Part shown: piece by piece, positions 23,621 to 36,274 of the stretch
Numbering within the stretch: the stretch's first letter is position 1
How the letters are laid out: each line of letters opens with the position of its first letter
Assembly: GCA_025890175.1 (NCBI GenBank)
Contig: JANPYM010000002.1
Span: forward strand, 917,976 to 981,975
Source: Ciborinia camelliae
Lineage: Eukaryota > Ascomycota > Leotiomycetes > Helotiales > Sclerotiniaceae
Length of the DNA stretch: 64,000 nt
Direction of reading: 5' to 3'
Translations under genes and position numbers: made by a program
Notes under the pieces: generated by a model
Told to the model about the DNA's origin: nothing
The model's database searches: none
The model's input: only the letters and a program-made list of their open reading frames with translations

Positions 23621-26600
23621 AGAGAGACTTTAGTCCCATCACTGTACATACCATTTCAAATCAAGCAAGCAATAAAATTAACGAGATTCATATTCACGAA
23701 GAGTTCGGGATGTGGTCAGATCGAGAGATGGATTCTATGAATCCAATCACATGCTTACTCCAACTCTACATCTCTCGGTCCGGAAGTGCCCGCGTGATTC
23801 TGGGAGCATTGTCAGTGTAGAATTATTCGACCCCATTGCTCTACTTCGGCTTTCACAAAATAGTATCATTCCTCAACTCTGAATCTAACAACCTACACAC
23901 TCATTGTTCCACTTCAACTGATACAATCTATCATGTCCCCCTAATAGGGTTTCTATTAGGGTCCCGCCTCTTTCTCCCACCAATCTTAAACCCATATCAA
24001 ACTTCGCGTTATTCTTTATCACGGTGATATAAATACCACGATATTCTCCGTACCCAGCAAATGGCCTTCTTACAAGGGGTCATTTGCACTGTCCCTCTCT
24101 CGAATCAAGACAGAATCTACGAATCTATATTGTCATTTTATCTACAACATACCAATATACTGCTTCCAGGGGACCACTGATTCCGTCCCATCGGCATATA
24201 ACGCCGAATGAACTGCACTCTACAGTGTCGCAAATCTCTTCAATTGCCCTCCTAATGTAATTTGATTCCTTCAATGTTTCTAATTTGGACTTAGTATCGC
24301 ACGTATTCTAAGTAAGAATTCTTAGAAGATATCATATCAATAATGAGATTTCATTGAATAGTCAATAACCATGGATCTGGACAGTGAGTATCAGGTGTAG
24401 TTTTATGGCTTCTCTCGTTTTGTATGCTATTATTTTCTCTACCGTTCCTTGTACCGACCTTTCACTTAACATACCAATGTCAATAAGGTTCAAATGGAAC
24501 AAAAGCCAAAGATTGAATCTCGAGTGACTCAAGGCCACAATTTGGACCTCAAGTGATATTCTCAGCATACCACAAAACATTTCTATTCGTCCTCTTATGA
24601 GAATCATAATTTCCTTCCTCTAAATATATATATATATAGGTTAATTCTGAAGCCATCATTCCATCCTGAAATAATAAATTTGTGCTTGCCATAAGAGTGT
24701 TCAACTGCGATGTGCACCAAAACCTTTTGGATCCTGGTATCAGAAGTTACTCGGTTACTATCCAATAGGTAGGGAACCTAACTTACAGTATCATGCTTCG
24801 TAAGTCTATTTATTTGAGATTGACAATGCTGTCTAGGTAGGTATTCAAACATAAACCACTTTTTATATATGCATGGAAGGTACACTACTGTACAGGCTCA
24901 TGCATCATAGACCGCTCCTGGTCACACAAGATACTCGGTGTATTAAGATACAAAGGTGCGTACAACGAAAATTGATAGATAATATTTACTGCAAGCCTAT
25001 TCGAGGTACGTCCGAAACCTTCCGTTGATGGTGATGGAATCTTGACCGGTTAGAAGGTTCTGCAGAAAAAAAAAACATAGTGTGGCCCCCCAACCTCGCC
25101 GTTTTGCCACTATATATACTCTAATACTTACGGACGCTTGGCAACCGTCGACCCAGCATTCAAAGTTGATGAAATGTATGATTATTGGATTATTGATAGT
25201 CGAGTTTAATTGTTCCTCTCCCAGCCCAAGAGTCCACTTTGTATAGTCCGGTAACAGCCGCTAGATAATTCAAATATAGAGATGAATTCCTTATTCGCTC
25301 TAAACCTTCTCTCAACATCCAATATTAAGCTGCTGTACAATAAAAGCAGAGAGAGTACATAGTGGCATTCTCATCACTTTCCGATTTTTCCCATGCAAGT
25401 TAGATTCCCAATAATAAGTGGAGAACAAGGGTGAATCTCACGGTGTGCACAGTGCAACTCATTAAGCGAGCACGCAAAAAAAATGAGGATACCTTGGTAG
25501 GTACTAGGCTACATGTAGATCTCGGCTATCGAGATTCGAATAGAACCAACCCTTAATGAGCTGGACGTTATTATTATGTAGGTTGCCTTGGAGATGGAAT
25601 TTCAATCCCTCCGGAGACCAGGGGGCTCAGTAGCGAAGAGTTGGTGTTTGGCTTGTGCACCTTCAGTGGGAACCTGGGGAATTGAAAGTACTGTGTGTGG
25701 CACCGTGATCATTTCAGAGAGTTGTGGCCGGTTGAGAATATGGACTTTAAACAGCCAGTACCTTTCAAACATTTTTGGTCATATTTGGGGGGGAGCTGAA
25801 GGAGGAGGCTTTCGCGCGCTGGCGGCCTCGAACGCGCCTAGAAAAATTAGAATTTTGACCGGAGCTACTGGATCCTTTAGCTCTAGTGCGCTACACCGAC
25901 TTGACACAACAACCTGTCAAGCGAATTTGAAAGCTTGAAAAATCCTTGAAAAAATGCCTAAAAAAATGCTACCAACCTTATCAACCTCTTCGATATTCGA
26001 ACCGCCCTCTTTCCTTCAATAACTTTTTACTTAACAACTCAAAAAAATTAAAGTAAGAGTAGAATACTGGCAAGATTTGACTCAGTCCCAATATACAAAC
26101 ATATTGAAAAGATATTGAAAAAATATTATTTAACAATCGAAATTTACAAAAGTTGGAAGATCCTTAAGGGTTTACTGTGCTTATCAAGTTCGTATACTGT
26201 ATCGGGCATTATTAGATTTAAAGGATCTAATGGTTCCGGCCAAAATTTCCGAAGCGCACTGTTATACTTTAATTAGACCAGCGCAGTTAAAAATATTTGA
26301 ATAAAACAATAGAACTATAAAACGCAGTCTGAACAAGAAAGCTTATTATTGTTATAGTTATTAAATTTATATTAATCTTCTACAAACCAGTATTAAATAC
26401 CTTTGTTATTATACCTTTAAATTTGACTTTCTTTTCGATTTTGACTTCGAGTATTTTACGAAAGTCAAATAATTGTATTAAATTCTCTATTAAAGAGATA
26501 TACTTTCTATAAAACAGTAGAATTAAAACACAACCTAAATAATAAAAAGCTTATTCTTATCTGATTAACTTAACGAGAAAAAATTTTAATTACATCGCAA

Positions 26601-28713
26601 GCATTGTGCGTCCGCTACTGAACGGGCCATTGTAACATCGAGCCTGACTTTATTTTTGATTCTGATTTAGAGCATCATGTAGGATTTCGGAGTCAACTTC
26701 ATGCTTGCACGAAAGAGTTGGAATGTAGAGAAATGAGGTCAAATAATAAAATGATATGGGGGCAAGAACTAGGGAGTTCCAAGATTCTATTTTGAATGCT
26801 CGCTGCCCAAGTTTGGAGGTTTGATTGTGCCATAGATTGTGATGGGAAATATGTACTCCGTAGACGGATCCGTAGACGGAGGTCATTGCCCTTCATACTG
26901 ATGATTGGGCACTCAGAATGTGAAAATATCACACCTGCACTGCACCTAAGATTCATTCTCATCACAAAAAAGACAAAATAAGAAGTATGGATCGGCCCAA
27001 TTTCGCTCATTCATAAACTTGAGTTTCTTGGCTCTTACGATATTGTGCAATGAATGTCACAGGCCGATACTCGGGGGACAGCAAATATATTATACATATG
27101 TAGGAATATAGGTATATATATATATTCTCTCACTAGAGAGCTTGGCTACATATATATGCAGTTTTCAGATGAAAATGGCGATGATGATGATGATGATGAC
27201 GCTTCATATGCTGAAAAAAGAAAGTTCTTCAAAGATCTCAATCGTGAATCTTCAGATGAAGTGAGGTGTACGGTGGGTATTTTGAAACATGCACTAAGCT
27301 GTTTATGGCTAGCTCTATTAGATTCAAACGCGTTACGGTAGGTAAGGCAAGAACCACTTTTCTTTTCCATATCCAGTAGATATCTATTATCCATATCCAT
27401 CTTCATATCCATCTCCATCTCCATCTCCACCTCCAGTGATTCCATATCCGCATTTGTGATAAAAAGTCCGCATCCGCATTTTATCCATGTCACCATGTTT
27501 CTGTCTGGACACTCTGGGCGGGAGCTTGGCTTCATTTGTTATCGTGTAGTCCATGATTCACCGGTAGTCTTATTTTAGCTTTATGAATCCATTACCGGAT
27601 CTGTTTCCGCGTCTATGCTTCACTTGGCAAATCCTTGAACTAACGCCCAACTTGTCTTTGACTTCAGTCGGAGATAATGTCGATCACCTTGTTAGCTAGT
27701 TGTCAATAGAGTAGTTACGTTACTTATTGTCGATCCCTCCTACACGTAGGACGGGAGTCTCTCTTAAGATGTTTCACCGACGAATCTTACTTTTATTCTC
27801 AGTGCCAAGTGCAGATATTTTGATTAAAATTATTTATTGCTTCAGTTGTTTTCATTGTGTCTTTCGTTGTTCGCTTGCATCATAGTGTGTGTATATACCT
27901 CTTGAGGCACGAGATATCGGGTTCGCTTTTCCAGGACATTTCACCAAGTTGGTTTTTGTGAAGCAGGAAGAAATCCTTTAACAACTCTATTTTCCATAAG
28001 TCTGTGTCTTTGGGTTGTTTGTTGCGTAGTGAGATATTCAGTGGCAAGAGATTGAAGACCATCAGATATTCTCGCCTTTCAGGGCTGATTCAGTTATACT
28101 GGGATCTATTCTGTGCGCAGGGCCATGTTTTCTGCCAAGCGGCTCAACCCGCTGAACCCGCTGCTGTATGTCCATACCTGCCAAATGCGGAAAAGTATGA
28201 TTATGTTCTCTTGCATGGTGGTGCCTCGAACGTGTTGAACCCCTTTTAGCGTGTTTGGCGAACCACTCTTCGACTCTGGGCACTTTGTATCGCACATATA
28301 TTTTATCTTAGATTTTCAGATACTCCATCGTTCCATGCCAACCATAAACCAAAATTGCAACAAAACCGCAACTTGGGATTGATCTACAATGGATACAAGG
28401 TTCCGGTTCATTCTTGTCTTTTTCTCTTCTCATCTGCCTCCACCAGTGCTCCATAATGACATTCCGATCCCCAATTCTATCCCATCAAGTGGGCTGTGCG
28501 TATTATACATATTTTTGCGTGCTTGAAGTGATAGATGAGTGTGCGCAATCACCTCCAGTCCTTGAAGTGATCCACAGCGCCCCTAGGGATGACTATAAAC
28601 ATCGTTCTCCCCAGATTAGCTCAAATTGTGTTTCCATCAAATCGTTCGATGTAAACATTTTCCTCTGTAAGAGCTGCCGTCTTACTTCTCCAATTACAGC
28701 CTAGATTTTGAAT
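23621..28713. other. Gene-poor tract, about 5.1 kb
   Basis: No gene is supported on either strand. ORFs of 60-129 codons occur (for example 25588-25938, 27054-27341, 27146-27535), but none has family features and several are built on microsatellites. Visible items are an ATATAT run near 24630, an AT-rich island (separate entry), a GATGATGAT run near 27180 coding for poly-Asp, and a CATCTC/CATATC hexamer run at 27395-27430. The last 500 bp should hold the promoter of the MFS gene. Confidence 0.5.
25980..26620. repeat. AT-rich, RIP-like island with an internal degenerate duplication
   Basis: Base composition turns strongly A+T with many TA steps between clearly mixed flanks. Two related segments, each an AAACA.TAGAA stretch leading to AAGCTTATT, begin at about 26304 and 26511, roughly 207 bp apart. 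They differ largely by transitions, as expected after repeat-induced point mutation. No coding capacity remains, so the original element cannot be named. Confidence 0.5.
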
Positions 28714-30809
28714 ATGGAATCAATTGGCTCTGCCCCAGTTGCCAATGGCAAACCGACATCGTCTTTTGATCAATCGCGCGAAACTATAGAGCAGTCACAA
28801 TCTTTGAGCTCTCAAGGTCAAGTCTCTGATGCTTCAGTTAAACAAGAAGCAGAATCCACGGACGCACCTCATGGCAGCCGATCCAATGGCATTTCTATCA
28901 TAGAGCCTAACCATCCAAGGACCTTAGAGCACTATGAATACGACAGGGAGAGATCTGCTGAGTGTTTTGATGAGGATATTCAAGATAGTGCCGTTACTTC
29001 TTCTGCCAATAGTGTATATTTTGTTAAGAGAGAGTTAGAAGAGCCTCCTTATCACATCTTCTCTATGGCAAAGAAAAGACAGCTTGTATATATAGTATCT
29101 CTTGCAGGCTTGTTCTCACCACTATCAAGTAACATATATTTCCCAGCTCTAAAAGAAATTTCCACGGTATGTACATTCTTTAGTCCATAACTACAAACTG
29201 GCTGAGTCTAATCACTTCTAGTAGGATCTTAATGTTTCTCTTTCACTTGTCAGTCTTACAGTAACAATTTATATGATTGTTCAAGGGCTTGCTCCATCAT
29301 TTTGGGGACCAATTAGTGATACAAAGGGTTAGTTCTCCCTCGTAATTACCAACAGCACCCTTCGTGAACTTCTCCAGAAACAATGGCGGAAAATTCTATC
29401 CATTATCGCGCTAACACACTCTCGTAACAGGAAGGAGAATTACATTTATGGGTAAGTTTATAGATGAGACGAGTTAGGATATTTCTAATTTTATCCAGGT
29501 ACATTTATTGTATATCTTATCGCAAATATCGGTCTTGCTTTCACTGAAAACTTCGCGACCCTCATGGTCTTCCGCGCAATACAGGCTGCTGGCAGTGCTG
29601 CTACAATAGCTGTTGGTTAGTATTTCTTATGAAGTGGTCATAACGGGAACTGATTATTTGTTAGGAGCTGGAGTCATTGGAGATATCACAACTCCTAAAG
29701 AACGAGGTGGTCTCATTGGTATATTCGGTGGTAGTAAGTACTATGAGTTATCGAGTAAGGTTAATGTTGTCACTGACTTGAGAAATACAGTCCGGATGTT
29801 GGGGCAATCTATCGGTCCAGTCTTTGGTGGTATCATAACTCAGTATCTTGGTTTCCACGCAATTTTCTGGTTTCTTTTTGCCTTGGGCTCGCTAGCTCTT
29901 TTCTTAATCGTCGCTCTTCTTCCGGAAACCCTTAGAAGTGTGGCAGGAAACGGCTCCATCATCCTCAAAGGTGTTCATCGACCCCTATTTTACGAATCGC
30001 CATCTACAGGACAAGCCGACCAAGAACTTCCTCCGAAGAAAAATATTACATTTTCATCAGTCGTCTCCCCTCTCAAATTTCTCCTCGAAAAGGACGTCTT
30101 CATCACCCTCTTTTTCGGCGCCGTTATCTATACCGTCTGGTCCATGGTAACATCCAGTACCACTGCCCTATTCTCAGACCACTTCGATCTCTCCAACCTG
30201 GAACTGGGTCTAATTTTCCTGCCGAACGGCTTTGGCTGCATTAGCGGCTCCTACCTTACAGGCTATCTCATGGACTACGACTACAAAGTCATTGAATCCC
30301 GTTATCGCAAGCAACACAATATTTCTGCAGACATTCCTATTAAGGCGAGTGAACTTTTAGATTTCCCCATTGAAGTCGCAAGAATGAGGAACATCTGGTG
30401 GATCGTCCTCATTTTCGTCATCACCACAGCTCTTTACGGGTACTCATTGAGCCTGGAAATCATGGCCCTCCCACTGATCCTACAATTCTTCATCGCATAC
30501 ACAGCTACCGCGGTCTTCTCTCTCAACAGCGCATTGGTCATTGACCTATACCCTGGCAAATCAGCAAGCGCTACAGCGGTCAACAATCTAATAAGATGCT
30601 TATTGGGAGCAGCTGGTGTGGCAGTTGTGCAAATGATCATTGATGTGCAAGGATCGGGGAAAACATTTTTAATCTTCGCTTGCGTAACCTTAGGGTGCAG
30701 CCCATTGTTGATGGTAGAGTGGTTACATGGAGGCAGATGGAAGATGGAAAGAGCCGAAAGGCTAAAGAAGAAGGAAGAGGCGAAGCGCGCGAGAGACTTG
30801 GAGAGGTGA
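28714..30809 (+). CDS. MFS drug:proton antiporter, DHA1 (Qdr-like)
   Basis: Six exons, 28714-29166, 29225-29327, 29431-29451, 29499-29615, 29665-29733 and 29791-30809, join in frame to 593 aa. The first ATG in frame is 28714. A long polar, acidic N-terminal tail (about 120 residues) precedes the first helix (QLVYIVSLAGLFSPLSSNIYFPAL). The second helix and motif A follow (LAPSFWGPISDTKGRR), then VFRAIQAAGSAATIAVGAGVIGDI with the family motif C region, GGSIRMLGQSIGPVFGG (exon join) and the PETLR signature after helix 6. The C-terminal bundle is complete and ends in a Lys/Glu-rich tail. Twelve membrane helices are expected. Plasma-membrane efflux of toxic compounds or polyamines is the usual role of this group; the substrate is unknown. 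Exon 3 is only 21 nt. No lesions were found. Confidence 0.9.
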
Positions 30810-32159
30810 ATTTTGTGAATGCACGATTGAAGAGATCAATCTTGCAAACAGGTAAAAAGACGGAAGTCCATGCGACATACGACACACGAAACACAGGGAC
30901 AAGACATAGGGGTAATCTCTCTGATCTTGGAATGGCCACGCCCTTACCAGAGCCCGTGAAGCTTGGGTCGATGAAGATATCCGGCCAAGAGAAGCTAGGG
31001 GACGATGGAGCGACCATGCTGCAAATGTTTGCGCTGGTACAGATGAAAATGGCAAGAGAGACGCCAGTTATATTCTGAAGGTGTTGGAAACCATGTTAGA
31101 TCTTAATGTTTATAAATTATAATGAAATAACTTATGACAGTCAAATGCTCAAGCTCGATTTCATCCTGACACTGTGCCATCACCTAATTGTGACATGGAT
31201 TGTATAAATTACCCTAGATGGTATTGAGGGGACGAATATGACAATCTCCATAATGTAAGAATAGTAAAGCTCTCGTCCTACATTAATAGATATATTGAAA
31301 ACATGATGTAAATTCACGCACCAAATGGGGATTGGGGCTGTCAGTCCTCACTCACACTCTCTCAAAATATTAAAAGTCTGATTCATAGATGAACCCAAGC
31401 TTGGTTTCTATGACAAGGGTGCGAGAGAAGAGTGGGATAGATTGTCAGATTTGGAACCGAACAATCAATGTCGACTATATGATTCGGAGTCGAACAATCA
31501 ATGAGATTGGGTGGAAGCGAATGTAAAATGTTGAGGGGGAAGAACTGGAAGTAGGAGATACGAATAAACATGGAGATCAGATAGTACGAGCATGCTGTGA
31601 GGAACTGGTTTGGCTGCATGATTGCACATCAGCCAAGCAAGAAAATTATTTCAATACAAGCACTAATTGAAACTTCAAGTACTTTTGCCACTCTTCGGCT
31701 CACCAGTCTCATGAACGCACGTAAGATAGCACTGTATTGATATTCCGTCAAGACCACTAGCATAACTCATAACGTGAAGATTCTGTTGATTCGTCCTTTC
31801 GTAGAATCAAACTCGATGAGGGGAATATGTATAAAGCAGTAGAAGCAACTCTGAATGTCAATCACTTCCATCATTTGGGGCTCGATGTTCCTATTCGACA
31901 AATCAATGAATAACTTTCTATTATCCGTTTGGCCGGTAGTGTTGAGTATATGCATTTCACTGTGTGCAACCACTTTCAAGACCATGTAAACGTCCACTTC
32001 TTTTGCGCCCTCCAGCCTTTCGATTCGAGGGGTATGATATTCATCGTTTTGATACATTTTTTAATACAATTGCCAACGCCGTTTTCCCATGCAAGCCTGA
32101 GTACTTTTAGTAAAAGTTTTTGTAGAACACATGCATTCATACCACTCCATAAAAACCAT
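30810..32159. other. Intergenic between convergent MFS and mL41 genes
   Basis: No gene is firmly supported. A minus-strand ORF at 31767-32057 (96 codons, starting about 100 bp after the mL41 stop) has a plausible composition but no family, and I leave it uncalled. The plus-strand ORF at 30680-31078 overlaps the MFS 3' end in another frame and is judged a shadow. Confidence 0.45.
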
Positions 32160-32531
32160 TTATGTCATTCCATCAGAAATTTCCTTCCACTTCCGCAGAT
32201 AACCTTCTCCACTGAAAGCACCTTTAGGATCATTTTCGAACCTTCCTCTCGGCGCCATTATCTTTTTTGTAACAAACGGTGTGAGCTGGACCTCAGTTAG
32301 CACCCTGTGAAGCATTCAAAGTTTGAATGTGCGAGATCGTACTTTGCACTCTTTGAGGTTTGGCGGCACAACATATGTCCTGACTTTATCCCATTCAATT
32401 ATATACCCTCCGTGTTGTGTATGTCGACCCGTCGAACCAGTTCCGTTACCCTTGTAGTATCCCTTATTTGCTTTCTTCGTACTCAGAGCATGTCGGGCTA
32501 CCCGTTTCATCAGGCATTGTGTGGGCTGCAT
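32160..32531 (-). CDS. Mitochondrial large-subunit ribosomal protein mL41 (MRPL27 family)
   Basis: Two exons, 32343-32531 and 32160-32285, join in frame to 104 aa. The donor is GTACGA. The acceptor GTCCAG follows a GCTAAC branch point. Exon 1 contains the family core: NKGYYKGNGTGSTGRHTQHG, then GGYIIEWDKVRTYVVP. Exon 2 continues with LTPFVTKKI and ends GYLRKWKEISDG. The basic N-terminus (MKRVARHALSTKK) is consistent with import into mitochondria. Yeast YmL27 (Mrpl27) has the same core and role, a component of the mitoribosomal large subunit. The second exon is in no long single ORF, so the gene is easily missed. It is divergent from UTP14 with only 201 bp between start codons. Confidence 0.85.
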
Positions 32532-32732
32532 GATTGCGATTGACGTTTATGGGCGTTTATGGATTTTGCAGACTCAAGATGCTTCTCCAAAAATTGTCTT
32601 CGGACGCTAGGGTTAACTCCGGCGGCCGCATTTATCCGGTTGTGACAGAAAAAAAGTTTCCCGATAGAAATTGATAAAAGATAATCACCGATTCCAGCAC
32701 GAAATTGCGACACGAAAGTTGAAAGCGCAATT
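32532..32732. promoter_or_regulatory. Compact bidirectional promoter, mL41 / UTP14
   Basis: Only 201 bp separate two divergent start codons, so both transcripts must initiate here or inside each other's leader. A GGCGGCCGC patch lies near 32620. Both genes serve ribosome production, one mitochondrial and one cytosolic, which makes co-regulation plausible but unproven. Confidence 0.55.
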
Positions 32733-35653
32733 ATGCCAGGAAGACAATCGCATGGCAGGTCGCTATTGAAGCAGCCCAAGGTTAGAACTAAGTCGAAGAA
32801 GAAGACCGTCGATGCATTTTCTGCCGCGCAGCAACAAATTGGGGAACGTCATAGAGTTAGACAAAGTCGATTGGGTCATGCTGAAGGTGGAAACAGACCT
32901 GGAAAGCGAAATAGAGACGAGGACGACGAAGATGAAGATGAGGAAGAAGAGTTTAATGCGAAGAAACAAAAAAAGGGTCCAGCAAAAGGTAGATTCGATG
33001 AGCTAGATATTGATGAGGGCAGCGACAGCGAAGGGAACACATGGAAAATGGGAGTGGTAGACAGTGAGGATGATAGCGACATCGACAGTGATGAAGCTTT
33101 TGGAGAGAGTGATGAGGAAAAATTTGAAGGATATGCGTTTTCGGGAAGCTCAAGTAATAATAAGAGTTCCAAGAAACGTACTTCGCAGAATAAAGATTTA
33201 AACCTAGATGAGGATGATGATGGGGAAGATTCAGGGTCAGAGTTGGAAGAAGGAGACTTGGGAGAGGGTGCCGTTGATCTTGCAGATATGTTGGATGCTT
33301 CATCAGATGATGATGACGAAGCTGAAGCTGAAGGCTCAAACGAATCCGATTTCGACGACGATGATGAAGAAAGCGATGAAGAGTCTTCTGCATCCTCTGC
33401 TGATGATGATGAAGATGATGATTCTACAGATCCATCAAAACTCGCGGCACTACAAAGTCTCATTGCGAATCTCCCACAGAACGAAAGCAAGGTCGTTTCC
33501 AAACAACGGAGCGATGGAGCGAGCGAATATGCTACTCCTTCGGACTTTGGCCTCACATCAAAGAACAAACTTACATTAGAAGATCTTGGTCTACCTAAGA
33601 TTAGTGATCCTCAAATCAAAAAGTCGCTAAAGTTCTTGGAAACCGGCGATGGCAAGAAAACAGTTGCTGGCAAGCTAGAAGTGCCCCTCGCAAGACGTCA
33701 ACAGGACCGCCTCGATCGCAGCGTAGCCTATGACAAAAGTAAAGAAACCCTGGATAGATGGACAGACACCGTGAAGCATAATCGAAGAGCAGACCATTTG
33801 GTTTTCCCTCTGGCAGATCCAGATGCAGATTCTGCACGCGCAAACACTCGACTTCAGTCCACAACACAATCCAAACCATTCAATGAGCTTGAAGCCACAA
33901 TTCAGAGTATTCTCGAGGAGAGTGGACTCGCGACCGCGGGTGGCAGAGATGACGAGGATAAAATCCGAGAATTTGAGGAATTGGAAATGAATAAATTATC
34001 CATGGAGGAAGTGAAAGCCCGCAGGGATCAGTTACGAATGGCTCGAGAGCTCATGTACCGAGAAGAGCTCAAGGCGAAGCGAGTAAAGAAAATCAAGAGC
34101 AAGTCTTATCGTAAAGTTCATCGAAAGCAGCGTGAAAGGGAAGAGGAAAAAAACAGAGCAGCTCTTGAGGAGGGAGGTTTCGTTCCCTCTGAGGATGAGC
34201 TAGAGGCTCAGGACAGACGACGTGCAACCGAGAGAATGGGGGCAAAGCATAGAAACAGCAAATGGGCCAAAGCCACAAAAGCCATGGGTCGAGCAGCGTG
34301 GGATGAAGACGCTAGAGATGGTATCACCGAAATGGCACGAAGAGAGGAGGAATTGCGAAAGAGGGTAGAAGGGAGAGCAGTTAGAAGAGAATTTGAAGAC
34401 GACTCGGACGAATCAATGGATGATTCCGATGATGATATGAGCGACGATGACGAAGAAACGGAGCAGAAGCGACTTCTTCGACGCTTGGAAAAGGCGGGAC
34501 AGGATGATATTATTGATGACTCTGCCCCAGGTGCAAAGCTAGCGAATATGAAATTTATGCGGAATGCAGAGGCATCACGGAAGAAGGCGAATGATGCTAT
34601 GGTGGAAGAAATGCGAAAGGAGCTTGCAGGAGAGGAAAGCTCCAGTGAGGAGGAAGAAGAAGGCGATATTGGGCGTAGAATATTTGGACCTGGATCCAAA
34701 GTCAAAGACGCTCCAAAGAAACCACAAAAGCTTAACGAATTTGAAGAAGCTGCCGACTCTGAGGATAATGAGGATATGGAAGTGGAATTCACAGGGGTTG
34801 ACAATGGTCCAAAAACAACGGCGAGCGCACCAAAAACAAAGAAGACTAATGGCTCCAGCAAAAGCTTTGGGAAGTCATCTGTCACAGAACCAGAGGTAGC
34901 GACTGAAGGTGGAGCTTGGTCAAAAGTACCCCTCAAATCCGGAATGGTCAGCAACAAGGAGGCAAATAAACGTAGACATAAGAGCAATAATGCTATGGAT
35001 GTCGAAGAGCTCGATTTATCACAAGCTGCTGTAATGGCCAAGCAACCTAAGCCCAAAAATGGCAAGTCTAAAACAGCTCAGATTCTCGAAGCTTCTGATG
35101 AAGATAGTGAGAATGATGGTGCTATTCACCTCCCATTCGCCATCAAAGATCAAGAGCTTATCAAGCGTGCCTTTGCTGGAGCTGATGTTGTTGGCGATTT
35201 TGAAGTCGAAAAAAGACAGACGATTGAGGATGAAGATGAGAAAGTCATTGATAATACCATACCGGGCTGGGGAAGTTGGGTAGGTGATGGCGTGAGCAAA
35301 AGAGAGAAGGCAAAGAACAAGGGAAGATTCCTTACCAAGTCTGAGGGTATCAAGGAGCAAAATAGGAAAGATGCAAAGCTTGACCGCGTTATCATTAATG
35401 AGAAACGCGTCAAGAAAGTAAGTACCTCACGGCTGTTAATAACTCTTTCATTTGCTAACGTGAACTTTAGAATGGTAAATACTATGCATCACAACTACCT
35501 CATCCTTTCGAGAACCGCCAACAGTATGAGCGTTCGTTACGATTACCTGTTGGTCCGGAGTGGGCTACGAAGGAGACCTTCCAAGACTCGACCAAGCCGA
35601 GAGTCATTATCAAGCAGGGCATTATTGCTCCTATGTCAAAGCCTTTGTTGTAG
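32733..35653 (+). CDS. utp14: U3 snoRNP / SSU processome protein Utp14
   Basis: Two exons, 32733-35417 and 35471-35653, join over a 53-nt intron (GTAAGT...TTTAG, branch GCTAAC) to 955 aa. The N-terminus is basic (GRSLLKQPKVRTKSKKKTVD) and is followed by long Asp/Glu/Ser-rich tracts (about 50-240). The conserved body contains VPLARRQQDRLDRSVAYDK, KVKARRDQLRMAR-like sequence, KIKSKSYRKVHRKQ and RMGAKHRNSKWAK. The C-terminal part has NTIPGWGSWVGDGVSKREK and, in exon 2, QLPHPFENRQQYERSLRLP then GPEWATKETFQD. These are Utp14 hallmarks. The protein acts in the nucleolus in 18S rRNA processing and, in yeast, stimulates the helicase Dhr1. Reading through the intron would replace the conserved C-terminus by an unrelated 110-residue tail, so the spliced model is strongly preferred. 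Confidence 0.95.
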
Positions 35654-35989
35654 AATTAATATATATAGAATTGAAGATTGTTATAATTCTATCTTAGATG
35701 TGCAGTTGCTAGCTGTTGATCCGAGAAGCATCTCATGTCATGCATGGTGATGTGAAATAGTGCGATGACTACCCAGGTACCCAAACGTGTTACCCTATGG
35801 AGACGTTCGCGCCAGCTCAATACAAAAGACATTACCAGTACAAGACGCTTGGTTTTTCTTGCTCGATGCCATGGGAGATTTTCGAGCATGGGTACGTTCT
35901 TATAAACCGTGAACCCATCATTTTTGTCATCTAGGAACTCGACGGTACCGTTAAATCAGTGGACCCTACCCTAAATATGAAAACTTGAA

Positions 35990-36274
35990 TCATTTGAGAC
36001 TAAAGTGAAAGTCAAGAAGAGGATGATTCAATACCCCAAGTGCTTCACGGTGAAGAATATCCCAAGCACCCTCATCCCGAGAACTAAGTGCTTTCTCCAC
36101 CCATTTTCCGTATTGCGCACAGCTCAATGTTTGCTTGTCATCTGTACAATATCTATAGCCCGTGTAAGAAAACATAATTACCCAAAATCCCTTAGGTCAA
36201 AGGTTTTTTCGGTTCATCCAAATCTTGTTCATTCTTACCTTAACAGAAATCCGCCATGAAACGGATGAAACCAT
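35990..36274 (-). CDS. Possible small two-exon gene (uncharacterised)
   Basis: A candidate 78-aa product is built from 36239-36274 and 35990-36190, joined over a 48-nt intron (donor GTAAGA, acceptor AAG). It starts MVSSVSWRISVK and continues GFWVIMFSYTGYRYCTDDKQ, then a helix-friendly polar stretch (YGKWVEKALSSRDEGAWDIL) and ends FHFSLK before TGA. The composition looks like a real protein rather than a shadow, but I know no family for it and the acceptor is not ideal. It lies 340 bp beyond the UTP14 stop, convergent with it, at the edge of the large empty tract. Confidence 0.3.

Noticed and set aside
25588..25938. 116-codon plus-strand ORF beside the AT-rich island
   Set aside because: No domain or homologous pattern was recognised and its context is non-coding.
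27054..27341. Plus-strand ORF with a poly-Asp run
   Set aside because: The Asp run comes from a GAT microsatellite; the flanks have no recognisable protein features.
30680..31078. Plus-strand ORF overlapping the MFS transporter 3' end
   Set aside because: It overlaps conserved MFS codons in another frame and has no domain.
31767..32057. 96-codon minus-strand ORF downstream of mL41
   Set aside because: Composition is plausible, but there is no family, no clear promoter, and the mL41 3' UTR probably covers its start.
32876..33568. Long Ser-rich minus-strand ORFs opposite UTP14 (also 34208-35065)
   Set aside because: They mirror the GAT/GAA/GAG codons of the acidic UTP14 tracts on the other strand. 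They have no family features and no independent gene structure.
35418..35750. Read-through C-terminus of the UTP14 ORF
   Set aside because: The spliced alternative restores the conserved Utp14 C-terminus in phase, with good splice sites.
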